Positions 8,151 to 17,732 of a stretch of DNA of 64,000 nucleotides are shown one piece after another; within the stretch, counting starts at the first letter, position 1, and the number at the start of each line of letters is the position of its first letter. The translations under genes and the position numbers were made by a program. Below the pieces are notes generated by a model. It searched no databases, was not told the DNA's origin, and was given only the letters and a program-made list of their open reading frames with translations. The stretch is from positions 496,001 to 560,000 of the forward strand of contig NZ_CP026952.1 of assembly GCF_003065605.1 (NCBI RefSeq), given 5' to 3'. This DNA comes from Aeromicrobium chenweiae. Its GTDB lineage: Bacteria > Actinomycetota > Actinomycetes > Propionibacteriales > Nocardioidaceae.

Positions 8151-9215
8151 TTAGCGCTCGCCCTTGGGCGAGAAGAAGTAGGAGACGAGGCGGGCGATGA
8201 GGTTGAGGAGCATGACGATCAGCAGGAGCGTGAGCGCCGCACCCCAGGCGCGGTCGAGGCTGAACTCCGGCGGGATGCCTGGGCTCCGCACCGACTGGTA
8301 GGCGAAGACCGGCAGCGTCGCCATGCGACCGTCGAAGAGGTTGAAGTTCACCGAGTCCGTGGCCCCCGCGATGATCAGCAGGGGAGCGGTCTCGCCGATG
8401 ACGCGGGCGATCGCGAGGGTGACGCCGGTGACGATGCCGGCCAGTGCTGTCGGGAGCACGACCTTGGCGACGGTGCGCCACTTCGGCACACCGAGGGCGT
8501 ACGCGGCCTCGCGCAGCTCGTTGGGCACGAGCTTCAGCATCTCCTCGGTCGAGCGGACCAGCACCGGGATCATCAGCACGGACAGTGCGACCGATCCGCC
8601 GATGCCCATGCGGACGCCCTCGCCGAAGATCAGCACGAACAGCGCGTACGCGAACAGGCCGGCGACGATCGACGGGATGCCGGTCATCACGTCGACGAGG
8701 AAGCGGATCCAGCGCGAGAGCCGGTTCCCGTCGGCGTACTCGACCAGGTAGATCGCGGCGAAGATGCCGATCGGGATCGAGATGACCGCGGCCGCACCGG
8801 TGATCAGCAGGGTGCCCACGAGGGCCTGGTAGATGCCGCCGCCCTCGCCGACGACGTTGCGCATCGAGTAGGTGAAGAACTCCGCGGAGAGCACCTTGGT
8901 GCCCTTGCTGATGACCGTGTAGAGGATGCTGACGAGCGGGAACATCGCCAGCACGAACGCCGAGGTGACGAGAACCGTGACGAGGCGGTCGGTGGCCTTG
9001 CGGCGTCCCTCGACGAACGCCGACCACAGCGGCAGGCCCAGGCTGATGACCCAGACCGCCAGCGCCGCGAGGACCAGGTTGGTCCCGGTGAGGTAGAGGA
9101 TCGCGCCGAGCACGAGCGCGCCGGCGATGACGGCCCGGCCGGCCCAGGACGGCAGCTGGGCGCCGTACAGCTCCTTCTGGATGTCCACGGACTCGCGGGT
9201 CAGGGTGGTCGTCAT
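8151..9215 (-). CDS. pstA: Phosphate ABC transporter permease PstA
   Basis: A 354-aa inner-membrane subunit with six or more TM helices and the permease EAA loop ([21 protein letters not shown]). It forms the phosphate channel with PstC. The ATG at 9215 overlaps the pstC stop as TGATG, indicating translational coupling. The N-terminal extension of about 90 residues with two extra hydrophobic helices is longer than E. coli PstA but fits many actinobacterial homologues. Confidence 0.95.
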   Translation of the reverse strand: MTTTLTRESVDIQKELYGAQLPSWAGRAVIAGALVLGAILYLTGTNLVLAALAVWVISLGLPLWSAFVEGRRKATDRLVTVLVTSAFVLAMFPLVSILYTVISKGTKVLSAEFFTYSMRNVVGEGGGIYQALVGTLLITGAAAVISIPIGIFAAIYLVEYADGNRLSRWIRFLVDVMTGIPSIVAGLFAYALFVLIFGEGVRMGIGGSVALSVLMIPVLVRSTEEMLKLVPNELREAAYALGVPKWRTVAKVVLPTALAGIVTGVTLAIARVIGETAPLLIIAGATDSVNFNLFDGRMATLPVFAYQSVRSPGIPPEFSLDRAWGAALTLLLIVMLLNLIARLVSYFFSPKGER

Positions 9216-10159
9216 CAGTTGGCTCCGGAGAAATCCTTGCGGCGGTCCACGATGGACCGGGCGGCGAAGTTGACGAGGAAGGTGATCACGAACAGCACCA
9301 GGCCGCTGGCGATCAGGACGTTGACCGTCTTGCCGCTGGCCTCGCCGAACTTCAGGGCGATGTTCGCCGCGATGGTGCTCGGGTTGCTGCTGCTGATGAG
9401 GTTGGCGGTCACGGTGCCGGCGCTCACCGACAGCACCATCGCGACGGCGAGCGTCTCGCCGAGCGCGCGGCCCAGGCCGAGCATCGCGGCCGAGACGATG
9501 CCGGAGCGGGCGTAGGGGAAGATCGCCAGCCGGGCCATCTCCCAGCGCGTCGCACCGAGGGCCAGGGCGGCCTCCTCGTGCAGGCGGGGCGTCTGCAGGA
9601 AGATCTCGCGGCAGATCGCGGTCATGATCGGCAGGATCATCACCGCGAGCACGATGCACGCGGTCATGATCGTGCGGCCGGTGGCCGAGGCCGGGCCGGC
9701 GAAGAAGGGGATGAAGCCGGCGTGCTCGGCGAGCCACGCGTAGACCGGGGCCATGTGCGGCGCGAGGAACTGGATGCCCCAGAGCCCGTAGACGACGCTG
9801 GGCACGGCGGCGAGCAGGTCGACGAGGTAGCCCAGGACCTGTCCGAGCCGGCGCGGCGAGTAGTGCGAGATGAACAGGGCCACCCCCACGGCGACCGGTG
9901 TCGCGATGATGAGCGCGACGGTGGCGGCGATGAGGGTGCCGTAGACGAGCGGCCAGACGTACGGCCAGAAGCTCTGCCCGCTCTTGACCTCGTCCGGGCT
10001 GGCGAGGATGCCGGGGATGCCCTCGAGCGTGAGGAAGGCGGCGACACCGGCGAGGACGACGAGGATCAGGACGCCCGCACCGGTCGACAGCCCCGAGAAG
10101 ATGCGGTCACCGGCGCGGACGACGGTGGTGCGCTTGCGAGGGGCCAGCGTGCTGGTCAC
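9215..10159 (-). CDS. pstC: Phosphate ABC transporter permease PstC
   Basis: A 314-aa permease with six TM helices. The EAA-type loop reads EEAALALGATRWEMARLAIFP (about 196-216), followed by GLGRALGETLAVAMV, a PstC hallmark. It is separated from pstS by a strong hairpin and overlaps pstA by one base. It acts in the membrane with PstA and PstB. Confidence 0.96.
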   Translation of the reverse strand: MTSTLAPRKRTTVVRAGDRIFSGLSTGAGVLILVVLAGVAAFLTLEGIPGILASPDEVKSGQSFWPYVWPLVYGTLIAATVALIIATPVAVGVALFISHYSPRRLGQVLGYLVDLLAAVPSVVYGLWGIQFLAPHMAPVYAWLAEHAGFIPFFAGPASATGRTIMTACIVLAVMILPIMTAICREIFLQTPRLHEEAALALGATRWEMARLAIFPYARSGIVSAAMLGLGRALGETLAVAMVLSVSAGTVTANLISSSNPSTIAANIALKFGEASGKTVNVLIASGLVLFVITFLVNFAARSIVDRRKDFSGAN

Positions 10160-10200
10160 AGGCGGTGCCTTTCGACTGCTGTTTCGGATGGAACGGTGGT

Positions 10201-10233
10201 GCTGCCGCCCGGTCCCGAGGACCGGGCGGCAGC
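10201..10233 (-). terminator. Strong hairpin between pstS and pstC
   Basis: A perfect 15-bp stem (10201-10215 with 10219-10233) and a 3-nt loop lie 5 nt beyond the pstS stop. It probably terminates or stabilises most transcripts after pstS, so that binding protein is made in excess over the permease genes. Confidence 0.75.
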
Positions 10234-10238
10234 GGGGG

Positions 10239-11336
10239 TCAGGCTGCGGCGATCGTCTCGACCGCGGTCTGGACCTTCGAGGCGAAGTCGCCCGAGAGCG
10301 GCGCCGAGCCGGCGCTGTCCGCGGCGGCCTTCTGGCCCTCGGAGCTGACGACGTAGGTCAGCCAGGCCTTGACCAGGTCGGCCTGCTTGGCGTCCGGGTA
10401 CGTCTGGCACGCGACCTGGTACGAGACCAGGACGATCGGGTAGACGCCCGGCTCCTGCGTCTTGCGGTCGATGTCGACGGCGACGTCGGTCTTCGCCCGG
10501 CCCTCGACCGGCGTGGCCGTGTCGAGCGTCTTGGCAGCTGCCTCGGGGGTGGGCTCGATGAAGTCCTCACCGACCTTGACCTTGGCCTTGCCGAGGTCGC
10601 CGGCCTGGCTCTCGTCGGCGTAGCCGATCGTGCCGTTGCCGCCGGAGACGGCCGCGACGACGCCGGACGTGCCCTCGGCAGCCTCGCCGCCCTTCACGGG
10701 CCACGTCTCCACGGTCCCACCGGTCCAGCCACCCTCGGAGGCGTCCTCGAGGTAGTTGGTGAAGTTCTTCGTGGTGCCCGAGTCGTCCGACCGGTGCACG
10801 GCCGTGATGTCGAGGTCAGGCAGCTTCGCGTCGGGGTTGTCGGCCTTGATCGCAGCGTCGTCCCACGTGGTGACCTTGCCCTCGAAGATCTGACCGATCG
10901 TCTTGGGGGACAGGTTGAGCTCGTCGACGCCGTCGAGCTTGTAGATGACCGCGATGGGGCTGACGTAGACCGGGACCTCGACGATCTCGCTGCCGCACTT
11001 CTTCTTGGCCGCTGCGACCTCGTCGTCATCGAGGTAGGCGTCGGACCCGGCGAACGCCACGCCGCCGGCGATGAACTGCTCGCGGCCGCCGCCCGAGCCG
11101 ACCGGGTCGTAGTTGATCGTGGCATCGGCGTTCGTGGTCTGGAACTGCTTCTTCCAGGCGGCGATGGCCGCTTCCTGGGAGGTCGCGCCGGCGCCGTTCA
11201 GGGTGCCGGAGACGCTGTCGCCGGCAGCTGCTTCACTGCCGCTGTCGGACTCATTCGCTGCACCGCAGGCGCTGAGGCCGAGGGCGAGGGTGAGCAAGGC
11301 CGCGGGGGCGGCGATGCGCAGTTTGGTGCGGTTCAC
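10239..11336 (-). CDS. pstS: Phosphate ABC transporter substrate-binding lipoprotein PstS
   Basis: A 365-aa extracytoplasmic phosphate receptor. The start is GTG at 11336 (RBS AGAGAGGGA). It is followed by a lipoprotein signal ending LGLSAC, whose Cys would be lipidated. Mature-protein motifs include NGAGATSQ near the N-terminus, DPVGSGGGREQF and HRSDDSGTT, which correspond to the phosphate-contacting loops of PstS. It is first in pstSCAB, with a PHO box 78 nt upstream of the start. Confidence 0.96.
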   Translation of the reverse strand: MNRTKLRIAAPAALLTLALGLSACGAANESDSGSEAAAGDSVSGTLNGAGATSQEAAIAAWKKQFQTTNADATINYDPVGSGGGREQFIAGGVAFAGSDAYLDDDEVAAAKKKCGSEIVEVPVYVSPIAVIYKLDGVDELNLSPKTIGQIFEGKVTTWDDAAIKADNPDAKLPDLDITAVHRSDDSGTTKNFTNYLEDASEGGWTGGTVETWPVKGGEAAEGTSGVVAAVSGGNGTIGYADESQAGDLGKAKVKVGEDFIEPTPEAAAKTLDTATPVEGRAKTDVAVDIDRKTQEPGVYPIVLVSYQVACQTYPDAKQADLVKAWLTYVVSSEGQKAAADSAGSAPLSGDFASKVQTAVETIAAA

Positions 11337-11413
11337 GGGGGTCCCTCTCTGGGATCTGTTGACTGCGTACTCCGTGAACGTAGGCAGCGCAGGTGTATCG
11401 ATCGCAGGCCGTT

Positions 11414-11442
11414 GGTGAACGGCCGGTGAACGGTGACGGAAC
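11414..11442 (-). promoter_or_regulatory. PHO box (PhoP site) of pstS
   Basis: On the minus strand there are GTTCACC units at an 11-nt period. As read on the plus strand, GGTGAAC occurs at 11414 and 11425, with a degenerate third copy at 11436. This is the direct-repeat layout of Streptomyces PhoP operators. Confidence 0.75.
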
Positions 11443-11460
11443 GGTGGGCTCGCGCCCCTG

Positions 11461-12348
11461 TCACGCCAGCAGTTCTGTGGCGTGGACCACACCTTTGCGA
11501 TGGTGCACGACGATCCCCTGGCCGGGTGCGAGCTCGACCTGGTCGACGCCGATCGCGTCGAGGATCCACGGCAGCGTCGGGCGGTGGCTGCTCAGCACCG
11601 CGGGCTTCTTGCGGTCCATGATTGCGGCGATCGAGCGCTCCACCTGGGCGGAGCGGGTGTCCTCGGAGAGCCGGTCGTCGATCTCGAGGAACGTGTCGAT
11701 CGAGTGGGCGTACGGCTCGACGGTCTGGGCGCACCGCACGGCGGGGCTGCTCACGACGCGCCGGATCCCGTACGCGCCGAGGACCGGTACGAGCGCCCGG
11801 GCACGGTCCAGGCCGGCCGACGTCAGCGGACGGTCGAGGTCCTCGATCCCGGACGAGCGGGGGGCCGCCTTGCCGTGGCGGAGCACCACGAGGGTGCGGG
11901 TCCGGTGCGCCTGCCGCTCCTGCAGCGCGCGGAACGTCTCGAGCAGCTGCCGATCGTGCTCGTACGTCAGGAGGGACCTGGCGTCCTTGGGGCTGACCCA
12001 GCGGATCTCGTCGACCTCCTTGTTCGGCACGAACGGGGTCGCCTCGTCGGACCCCACGAGACGCGCGCACCAGTAGGAGACCCGCTTGGTGCCGCCGCTG
12101 ATCGGGTACGAGATGTCCTGCAGCGGGTGTCCGAGGCGGACGCGGACCCCGGCCTCCTCGCCGATCTCGCGGACGGCAGTCGTCTGGAGCTCCTCGCCCG
12201 GGTCGGTCTTGCCCTTCGGGAACGTCCAGTCGTCGTACGACGGGCGGTGCACGACCAGCAGCTCGACGCGCGGCTGGGGGCGCGCGGGACCGGTACGGTT
12301 GCGCCACACGATGCCACCGGCTGCGGTCGTGATCCGTTCACTTCCCAT
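11461..12348 (-). CDS. Nudix hydrolase fused to histidine phosphatase (MutT1-like)
   Basis: A 295-aa two-domain enzyme. The N-terminal Nudix domain has a complete Nudix box (G46-x5-E52-x7-REIGEEAG). The C-terminal histidine phosphatase (SixA-like) domain starts with LRHGK (R157, H158, G159). This architecture matches mycobacterial MutT1, which hydrolyses 8-oxo-dGTP/8-oxo-GTP and diadenosine polyphosphates. That function is inferred from architecture. The ATG at 12348 begins the conserved MGSERI...AAGGIVWR strand. It is divergent from the membrane protein at 12403 and close to ppk; from memory mutT1 and ppk are also neighbours in Mycobacterium tuberculosis. Confidence 0.88.
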   Translation of the reverse strand: MGSERITTAAGGIVWRNRTGPARPQPRVELLVVHRPSYDDWTFPKGKTDPGEELQTTAVREIGEEAGVRVRLGHPLQDISYPISGGTKRVSYWCARLVGSDEATPFVPNKEVDEIRWVSPKDARSLLTYEHDRQLLETFRALQERQAHRTRTLVVLRHGKAAPRSSGIEDLDRPLTSAGLDRARALVPVLGAYGIRRVVSSPAVRCAQTVEPYAHSIDTFLEIDDRLSEDTRSAQVERSIAAIMDRKKPAVLSSHRPTLPWILDAIGVDQVELAPGQGIVVHHRKGVVHATELLA

Positions 12349-12402
12349 GGTGCGTATTGTCCCCCGGGGAAGTGACGAGCGGGTGAAGGAGGTGTGGACG
12401 CG

Positions 12403-13479
12403 GTGCAACGTCGTCTCGGTGTGCGCCTCGTCGTCGCACCGCTGCTGGTCCTCGCCGTCGCGGTCACCGCGGGCTGGCTGGTCGACGGTCGCAGCGCCGC
12501 GGACCCCCGCCCGCCGCTCGCCGCAGCCCTCGACGCGCTGCCCACCGGCACGGTCGTGGCCGGGTTCACGGACTGGTCGGCGATCCGTGAGCACCTCAGC
12601 CTGGGCGATGCCGGCACCGCAGCCGCGCGGACCCGCCTCGCCGAGGACGCTGCGCTCCGGGACCTGTCCACCCGCTCGGTGCTGGCGGAGTCGGTCGAGC
12701 CGATGCACGAGCTCTACGGCTGGTCCGCCGCCGACCTGGAGTGGGAGGCGTACGGCCAGGCTGCCGGCGGCGGCGCGCTCGTGGCCCGACTGGGCGCGCG
12801 GGTCTCGTTGGCGGAGGTCGAGGACCGGCTGAGCGACGTCGGCTACACGCGGGACGGTCAGGTGTGGACGCTCGGCGACGTGGGCCGGGCCGCTGTCGGG
12901 CCTGAGCTCGCCTCCGCGCTGGGCACGATCGCGCTGGTCCCGGGCCGGCGCCTCGTCGTGGCGACGAGCAAGGACGCGTACGCGCCGGTGGTGCTGGCCA
13001 CGATCCGCCATGACGAGCCGTCCCTGCTCTCGCGGCGCCCCGTGGCCGACATCGCCGCGCAGCTGGCCGCGTCGGACACCGTCCTGGTGCAGGCGCAGCG
13101 CGAGGCGTGCCGGTCGGCGGCGGTGGGCGAGACCGACGCCGACGTCGCCGCCCAGGCCGCGGCGGCCGTGGCGCGGACCGGTGAGCTGGTGGCTCCGCAG
13201 TACGCGGGCCGGGGCCTGGTCGACGGGGCGCGCAGGCAGGACATCCGGTTCGTCGCGGCGTACGGCTCGCCGGACCGGGCCGCGGACCAGCTGCGGGTGC
13301 GCAGGCCGTTGGCGTCCGGGCCGTTCATCGGCAGGTCGGGACGCGTCGAGGACTCCCTCGACCTCGTGTCCGCCACGGTGCAGGGCGCCACCACGTCGCT
13401 GCGGTTCGCGCTCGACCCCGACCGGGGCGCGTTCATGTCTGGCGAGGGGCCCCTGCTGTTCGCCGCCTGCGCGGCCTAG
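12403..13479 (+). CDS. Membrane-anchored protein of unknown function
   Basis: A 358-aa protein with one N-terminal TM helix (about residues 9-26), then a long Ala/Arg-rich extracytoplasmic domain with no recognised motif. Two cysteines (in REACRSAAV and near the C-terminus) may form a disulfide. GTG at 12403 is preferred to GTG at 12394 because the strong AAGGAGG (12386-12392) is 10 nt from the former and only 1 nt from the latter. Its TAG stop shares the tetranucleotide CTAG with the stop of ppk on the other strand. It lies between mutT1-like and ppk genes; a link to polyphosphate is speculative. Confidence 0.7.
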   Translation: MQRRLGVRLVVAPLLVLAVAVTAGWLVDGRSAADPRPPLAAALDALPTGTVVAGFTDWSAIREHLSLGDAGTAAARTRLAEDAALRDLSTRSVLAESVEPMHELYGWSAADLEWEAYGQAAGGGALVARLGARVSLAEVEDRLSDVGYTRDGQVWTLGDVGRAAVGPELASALGTIALVPGRRLVVATSKDAYAPVVLATIRHDEPSLLSRRPVADIAAQLAASDTVLVQAQREACRSAAVGETDADVAAQAAAAVARTGELVAPQYAGRGLVDGARRQDIRFVAAYGSPDRAADQLRVRRPLASGPFIGRSGRVEDSLDLVSATVQGATTSLRFALDPDRGAFMSGEGPLLFAACAA

Positions 13480-15596
13480 CGGGAGCGCCGGGCGCGAGCG
13501 CGCGCGATCAGCACCGACTGCAGGTCGGACGTGCCCACGTGCCGTGTCCAGGTGCCGTCACCGGCGAGGTGCCACGACGTGGTGTCGGGGTCGACGGACT
13601 CGGCGAGCAGCTCGCCGAGAGCCTGGGTGTGCTCGTCCGACGGGACACGGACCAGCACCTCGACCCGGCGGTCGAGGTTGCGGTGCATCAGGTCCGCGGA
13701 GCCGATCCAGGCCTGGGGCTCCCCGCCCCCGGCGAACCAGTAGACGCGGCTGTGCTCGAGGAAGCGGCCGAGGATGCTGTGCACCCGGATGTTCTCGCTC
13801 AGTCCCGGGACGCCCGGGCGCAGCGTGCAGATGCCGCGGATGATGAGGTCGACCGGGACGCCCGCCCGGGACGCCTCGTAGAGCTTGTCGATCACGGTCT
13901 CGTCGACGAGCGAGTTGACCTTGATCCGGATGCCGGCGGGACGACCGGCCCGGTGGTGCGCGATCTCGTCGTCGATCCGCTCCAGGATCCCCAGCCGCAG
14001 GCCCGCCGGGGCGACCAGGAGGCGCTGGTAGGAGAAATCCTGGGCGAACCCCGACAGGTTGTTGAACAGGTCTGTCAGGTCATGGGTGATCTCGGGATCC
14101 GCGGTCAGCAGGCCGAAGTCCTCGTACAGGCGGGCGGTCTTGGGGTTGTAGTTGCCCGTGCCGATGTGGGCGTAGCGGCGCAGACCGTCCGGCTCGTCGC
14201 GGACGACCAGCGCGAGCTTGCAGTGGGTCTTGAGGCCCACGAGGCCGTACACGACGTGGCAGCCCGCGCGCTCGAGCTTGCGGGCCCAGCGGATGTTGGC
14301 CTGCTCGTCGAAACGGGCCTTGATCTCGACCAGCACCAGGACCTGCTTGCCCGACCGGGCGGCATCGACCAGCGAGTCGATGATGGGCGAGTCGCCGGAC
14401 GTCCGGTAGAGCGTCTGCTTGATCGCCAGGACGCGCGGGTCGGCCGCGGCCTGCTCGATGAACCGCTGGACGCTGGTGGCGAACGAGTCGTACGGGTGGT
14501 GGACCAGCACGTCACGCTTGCGCAACGCGCTGAAGAGGTCCGCGGGCTTGGAGGTCTCGACCTCGGCCAGGTGCTCGTGGGTACCGGGGACGAACGGCTC
14601 GTAGCGCAGCTCGGGACGATCGAGGTCCGCGATCTCGTTGAGGCTGCGCAGGTCGAGCGGGCCCTGCAGGCGCACGACCTCCTCGGGCCGGATGCCGAGC
14701 TCGGAGACCAGCAGGTCGAGCACGCTCGGGTCCATGGACCGCTCGACCTCGAGGCGAACGGGTGGGCCGAACTTGCGCCGCAGGAGCTCCTTCTCGAGCG
14801 CCTTCAGCAGGTTCTCGGCGTCGTCCTCCTCGACCTCGAGGTCCTCGTTGCGGGTCACCCGGAAGGCGTGGTGCGCGATGACCTCCATGCCCGGGAACAG
14901 CAGGTCCAGGTGCGCTGCGATGACCTCCTCGAGCGGCACGAAGCGCCCGTGATCGGCCTCCATCCAGCGGTTGATGATGGGCGGGACCTTGACCCGGGCG
15001 AAGTGGTCCTTGCCCGTGTCAGGGTTGCGCATCACGAGCGCGAGGTTGAGCGACAGCCCCGAGATGTAGGGGAACGGGTGGGCCGGGTCGACGGCCAGCG
15101 GGGTGAGGACGGGGAAGACGCGGTTGCGGTACGTCGCGCTGATCCGCTCCTGCTCGTCGGGTCGCAGGGCGTCCCAGTGCAGCAGCTCGATGCCCTCCTC
15201 GGCCAGTGCCGGCACGAGGTGATCGTGGTAGGTGTCGGCCTGCCTGACCATGAGCTCCTGGCTCGCGGTCAGGCTGCGCGACAGGACCTCGCGCGGGTTG
15301 AGGCGGCTCGCGGACGGCACCGCCACGCCGGCGGCGATGCGGCGCTTGAGACCGGCGATGCGCACCATGAAGAACTCGTCGAGGTTGCTCGCGAAGATCG
15401 CCGTGAAGCGTACGCGTTCGAGCAGCGGGAGGGTCTCGTCCTGCGCCAGCTCCAGCACCCGGGCGTTGAACGCGATCCACGACAGCTCCCGGTCGAGGAA
15501 CCGGTCGCTGGGCAGGGCGCTGTCGGCCGGGTCGAAGGGCGGATCGACGTCGAACTCGTCCGGCGAGGCCGGGCCCTCGAGCTCGGCGACCGTCAT
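13476..15596 (-). CDS. ppk: Polyphosphate kinase (PPK1)
   Basis: A 706-aa enzyme that reversibly polymerises ATP gamma-phosphate into polyphosphate. The PPK N-terminal domain ([17 protein letters not shown]), the middle domain, and the PLD-like C-terminal domains with both catalytic-His motifs (KTHCK and AHIGTGNYN) are present, at normal length. The ATG at 15596 is chosen; GTG at 15611 is an alternative five codons upstream. A PHO-box-like repeat lies 37-54 nt upstream, suggesting PhoP control together with pst. The stop overlaps that of the convergent gene in a CTAG. Confidence 0.95.
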   Translation of the reverse strand: MTVAELEGPASPDEFDVDPPFDPADSALPSDRFLDRELSWIAFNARVLELAQDETLPLLERVRFTAIFASNLDEFFMVRIAGLKRRIAAGVAVPSASRLNPREVLSRSLTASQELMVRQADTYHDHLVPALAEEGIELLHWDALRPDEQERISATYRNRVFPVLTPLAVDPAHPFPYISGLSLNLALVMRNPDTGKDHFARVKVPPIINRWMEADHGRFVPLEEVIAAHLDLLFPGMEVIAHHAFRVTRNEDLEVEEDDAENLLKALEKELLRRKFGPPVRLEVERSMDPSVLDLLVSELGIRPEEVVRLQGPLDLRSLNEIADLDRPELRYEPFVPGTHEHLAEVETSKPADLFSALRKRDVLVHHPYDSFATSVQRFIEQAAADPRVLAIKQTLYRTSGDSPIIDSLVDAARSGKQVLVLVEIKARFDEQANIRWARKLERAGCHVVYGLVGLKTHCKLALVVRDEPDGLRRYAHIGTGNYNPKTARLYEDFGLLTADPEITHDLTDLFNNLSGFAQDFSYQRLLVAPAGLRLGILERIDDEIAHHRAGRPAGIRIKVNSLVDETVIDKLYEASRAGVPVDLIIRGICTLRPGVPGLSENIRVHSILGRFLEHSRVYWFAGGGEPQAWIGSADLMHRNLDRRVEVLVRVPSDEHTQALGELLAESVDPDTTSWHLAGDGTWTRHVGTSDLQSVLIARARARRSR

Positions 15597-15632
15597 GTCG
15601 TCTGTGTCCACCTTTCCAGAGTGGCAGACAAA

Positions 15633-15650
15633 GGTGAACGCGGCTTGAAC
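15633..15650 (-). promoter_or_regulatory. PHO-box-like repeat upstream of ppk
   Basis: On the plus strand GGTGAAC (15633-15639) and CTTGAAC (15644-15650) are spaced 11 nt, giving GTTCAAG and GTTCACC on the ppk strand. The second unit matches 5 of 7 positions. Confidence 0.55.
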
Positions 15651-15677
15651 GACGATGGCCCGGCCCCCGGCAGACGC

Positions 15678-15683
15678 TAGCGT
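15678..15683 (+). promoter_or_regulatory. -10 of a leaderless esterase gene
   Basis: TAGCGT, 6 nt before the ATG at 15690. Confidence 0.55.
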
Positions 15684-15689
15684 GAGCGC

Positions 15690-16733
15690 ATGGCTCTCGT
15701 TCCCCAGCTCGTCGGTGCCGCCCGGGGCGCCTCCGCCCGCGCCCTGATGCAGCTGCCCCGTCCCGTGATCGCCCGTCTCGCGGGTGCACCCGTCGTCATC
15801 AACGGCCGCACGCTCGACCCGGAGATGCAGCTGCTGCTGCGCCTCCAACGGATCGAGGGGCCGGCTGCGGAGTCGGTCGCGATCAGCCGTGGGCGCCGGA
15901 TCATCGTGTCGTCGTCACGCCTGGCCGGCGGCAACCAGCCCATCGGGGCGGTCACGGACCGGACGATCGACGGCCCCGGCGGACCGCTCGGGCTGCGGTT
16001 CTACACCCCGCGCGGACTGACCGGGCGCGCGCCGGCGCTGGTGTTCTTCCACGGCGGCGGCTGGATCTACGGTGACCTGGAGAGCCACGACGCGACCTGC
16101 CGGTTCCTCGCCGAGGAGGCGCAGGTGCGGGTCGTCGCTGTCGACTACCGGCTCGCCCCCGAGGCCCCGTTCCCGGCGGCGATCGACGACGTCATGGCCG
16201 CGTGGAGCTGGATCGTGGAGCACGCGCCCGGCCTCGGCATCGACCCCGAGCGCATCGCCGTCGGGGGTGACAGCGCCGGCGGCAACCTGGCGGCGGTCGT
16301 CGCGCAGCAGACGGTCCGCTCCGGGGGCCCCGCACCGGCGTTCCAGCTGCTCATCTATCCCGTCACGGACTTCCTGAACACGTCGGCGAGCCGGACGACG
16401 TACGCCGACGGCTTCTTCCTGACCAAGGCGTTCATGGACCTCGCGGAGGAGAACTACCTGGTCGGCGGCGAGGACCGCTCCGACCCGCGTCTCTCGCCCC
16501 TGTTCGGGGACGTGACGGGGGTTGCGCCGGCGTACGTCGCGACCGCCGGCTTCGACCCCCTGCTCGACGAGGGCACGGCGTACGTCGAAAAGCTGCGCGA
16601 GGCGGGCGTCCCGGTCGAGCATGTCTGCGAGGACGGGCTGATCCACGGATTCATCAACATGGTCGCGATCGGTCGGACCGCACCGAAGGCCGTCCGTCGG
16701 GCCGCGGCTGCGCTCCAGCGCGGCCTCTCCTGA
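15690..16733 (+). CDS. HSL-family alpha/beta-hydrolase (esterase/lipase)
   Basis: A 347-aa hydrolase of the hormone-sensitive-lipase group. The oxyanion motif HGGGW (121-125), the nucleophile elbow GDSAGG (Ser 195), an acid in FDPLLDEG and the catalytic His in LIHGF complete the triad. The first 90 residues form a cap. No signal peptide is present, so it probably acts in the cytoplasm on acyl esters of unknown nature. It is leaderless, divergent from ppk and isolated. A repeat array separates its stop from convergent mshD. Confidence 0.88.
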   Translation: MALVPQLVGAARGASARALMQLPRPVIARLAGAPVVINGRTLDPEMQLLLRLQRIEGPAAESVAISRGRRIIVSSSRLAGGNQPIGAVTDRTIDGPGGPLGLRFYTPRGLTGRAPALVFFHGGGWIYGDLESHDATCRFLAEEAQVRVVAVDYRLAPEAPFPAAIDDVMAAWSWIVEHAPGLGIDPERIAVGGDSAGGNLAAVVAQQTVRSGGPAPAFQLLIYPVTDFLNTSASRTTYADGFFLTKAFMDLAEENYLVGGEDRSDPRLSPLFGDVTGVAPAYVATAGFDPLLDEGTAYVEKLREAGVPVEHVCEDGLIHGFINMVAIGRTAPKAVRRAAAALQRGLS

Positions 16734-16750
16734 CCTACCCACCCACCCAA

Positions 16751-16915
16751 CGCTGAGGGGAGACTCCCGCGCGCCGACGGGAGGCTCCCGCGCGCTGAGG
16801 GGAGGCTCCGCGCGACTGGAACTCTCCCCTCACGGGACGGAACTCTCCCGTCGGCGGACGGAACTCTCCCGTCGGCGGACGGAACTCTCCCGTCGGCGGA
16901 CGGGAGGCTCCCGTC
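16751..16915. repeat. Inverted/tandem repeat array between convergent genes
   Basis: Three exact 21-bp copies beginning ACGGAACTCTCCCGTCGGCG occupy 16837-16899. They are followed by the 17-bp palindrome GACGGGAGGCTCCCGTC (16899-16915). To the left, three units alternate GAGGGGAG and GACGGGAG, complementary to CTCCCCTC and CTCCCGTC on the right, so several hairpins can form on either strand. The array is likely a bidirectional terminator or REP/BIME-like element. It touches the mshD stop codon. Confidence 0.75.
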
Positions 16916-17732
16916 AGTGGTGGGGGGTGGAGTACAGGACGTCCTTCTTGTGGTCCCGGAAGCCCAGGTTGCGGTAGACCTTCAGCGCCGGGGCGTTGTC
17001 GCCCTCGACGTACAGGTCGACCACCGACAACCCCTCGTCGTGCAGGTGGCGCAGTCCGCGGGCGGTCAGCGCCGTGCCGAGCCCGCCGCCCTGGGCGTCC
17101 GGGTCGATGCCGACGACGTAGACCTCGCCGACACCGTCCTCGACCTTCGTCCAGTGGAAGCCGATGACCTGTCCGTCCCGCTCGGCGACGAAGAGGCCCG
17201 CGGGATCGAACCAGTCCGACGCCATCCGCCGGTCCAGATCCGCCCGGTCCATCGCGCCCTGCTCGGGGTGGTGCGCGAACGCCCGCGCGTTGACGGCCAC
17301 GATCGCGTCGGCGTCCTCGGGTCGGTACGTCCGCAGCGTGACGCCGTCGATCTCCCGCTCGTGCGCCGGCGGGCCGTCGAACGTCAGGCGCAGCACGAGC
17401 AGCTCGCGTGCCACCTGCAGCCCGGCGGCCGCGGCGAGCGCCTGGGCAGCTGGCAGGTCGCCGTGCGCCCAGAACTTCTCCTCCCCGTCGGCCACGAGCT
17501 CGTCGAGGATGCGTCGTCCGATCCCCTCCCGCCGCCGGTCGGGGTCCACGACGATCTCGACCGGGGCGTCGCCGACCGCGTACGCGGCGCCGATGATCGC
17601 GCCGGACGGGTCCGACTGCTGCACCAGCACCCGGGCCCGGGCCCGGTCGCGCAGCGCGAAGAGGCTGGCCTCGTTGAACGGCGCGACGCCGTCCACCTGT
17701 GTCGCCCGCTCGGCGAGGTCGAGGAGGCTCAT
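16914..17732 (-). CDS. mshD: Mycothiol synthase
   Basis: A 272-aa tandem-GNAT acetyltransferase that acetylates the cysteine amine of Cys-GlcN-Ins, the last step of mycothiol synthesis in the cytoplasm. The N-terminal GNAT half is about residues 1-130 and the C-terminal half about 135-272. The latter contains WTKVEDGVGEVYVVGIDPD, the acetyl-CoA loop QGGGLGTALT, and YVEGDN..ALKVYRNLGF, typical of MshD. The ATG at 17732 overlaps the accDA stop as ATGA, so it is translated from the upstream operon. Its presence supports an actinobacterial host. Confidence 0.93.
   Translation of the reverse strand: MSLLDLAERATQVDGVAPFNEASLFALRDRARARVLVQQSDPSGAIIGAAYAVGDAPVEIVVDPDRRREGIGRRILDELVADGEEKFWAHGDLPAAQALAAAAGLQVARELLVLRLTFDGPPAHEREIDGVTLRTYRPEDADAIVAVNARAFAHHPEQGAMDRADLDRRMASDWFDPAGLFVAERDGQVIGFHWTKVEDGVGEVYVVGIDPDAQGGGLGTALTARGLRHLHDEGLSVVDLYVEGDNAPALKVYRNLGFRDHKKDVLYSTPHH

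Noticed and set aside
13539..15680. Long plus-strand frame opposite ppk
   Set aside because: Antisense to a full-length PPK1 with intact motifs; no family features.
16837..16899. Three 21-bp direct repeats as a CRISPR array
   Set aside because: The copies are contiguous with no spacers and belong to a hairpin array; no cas genes are present.
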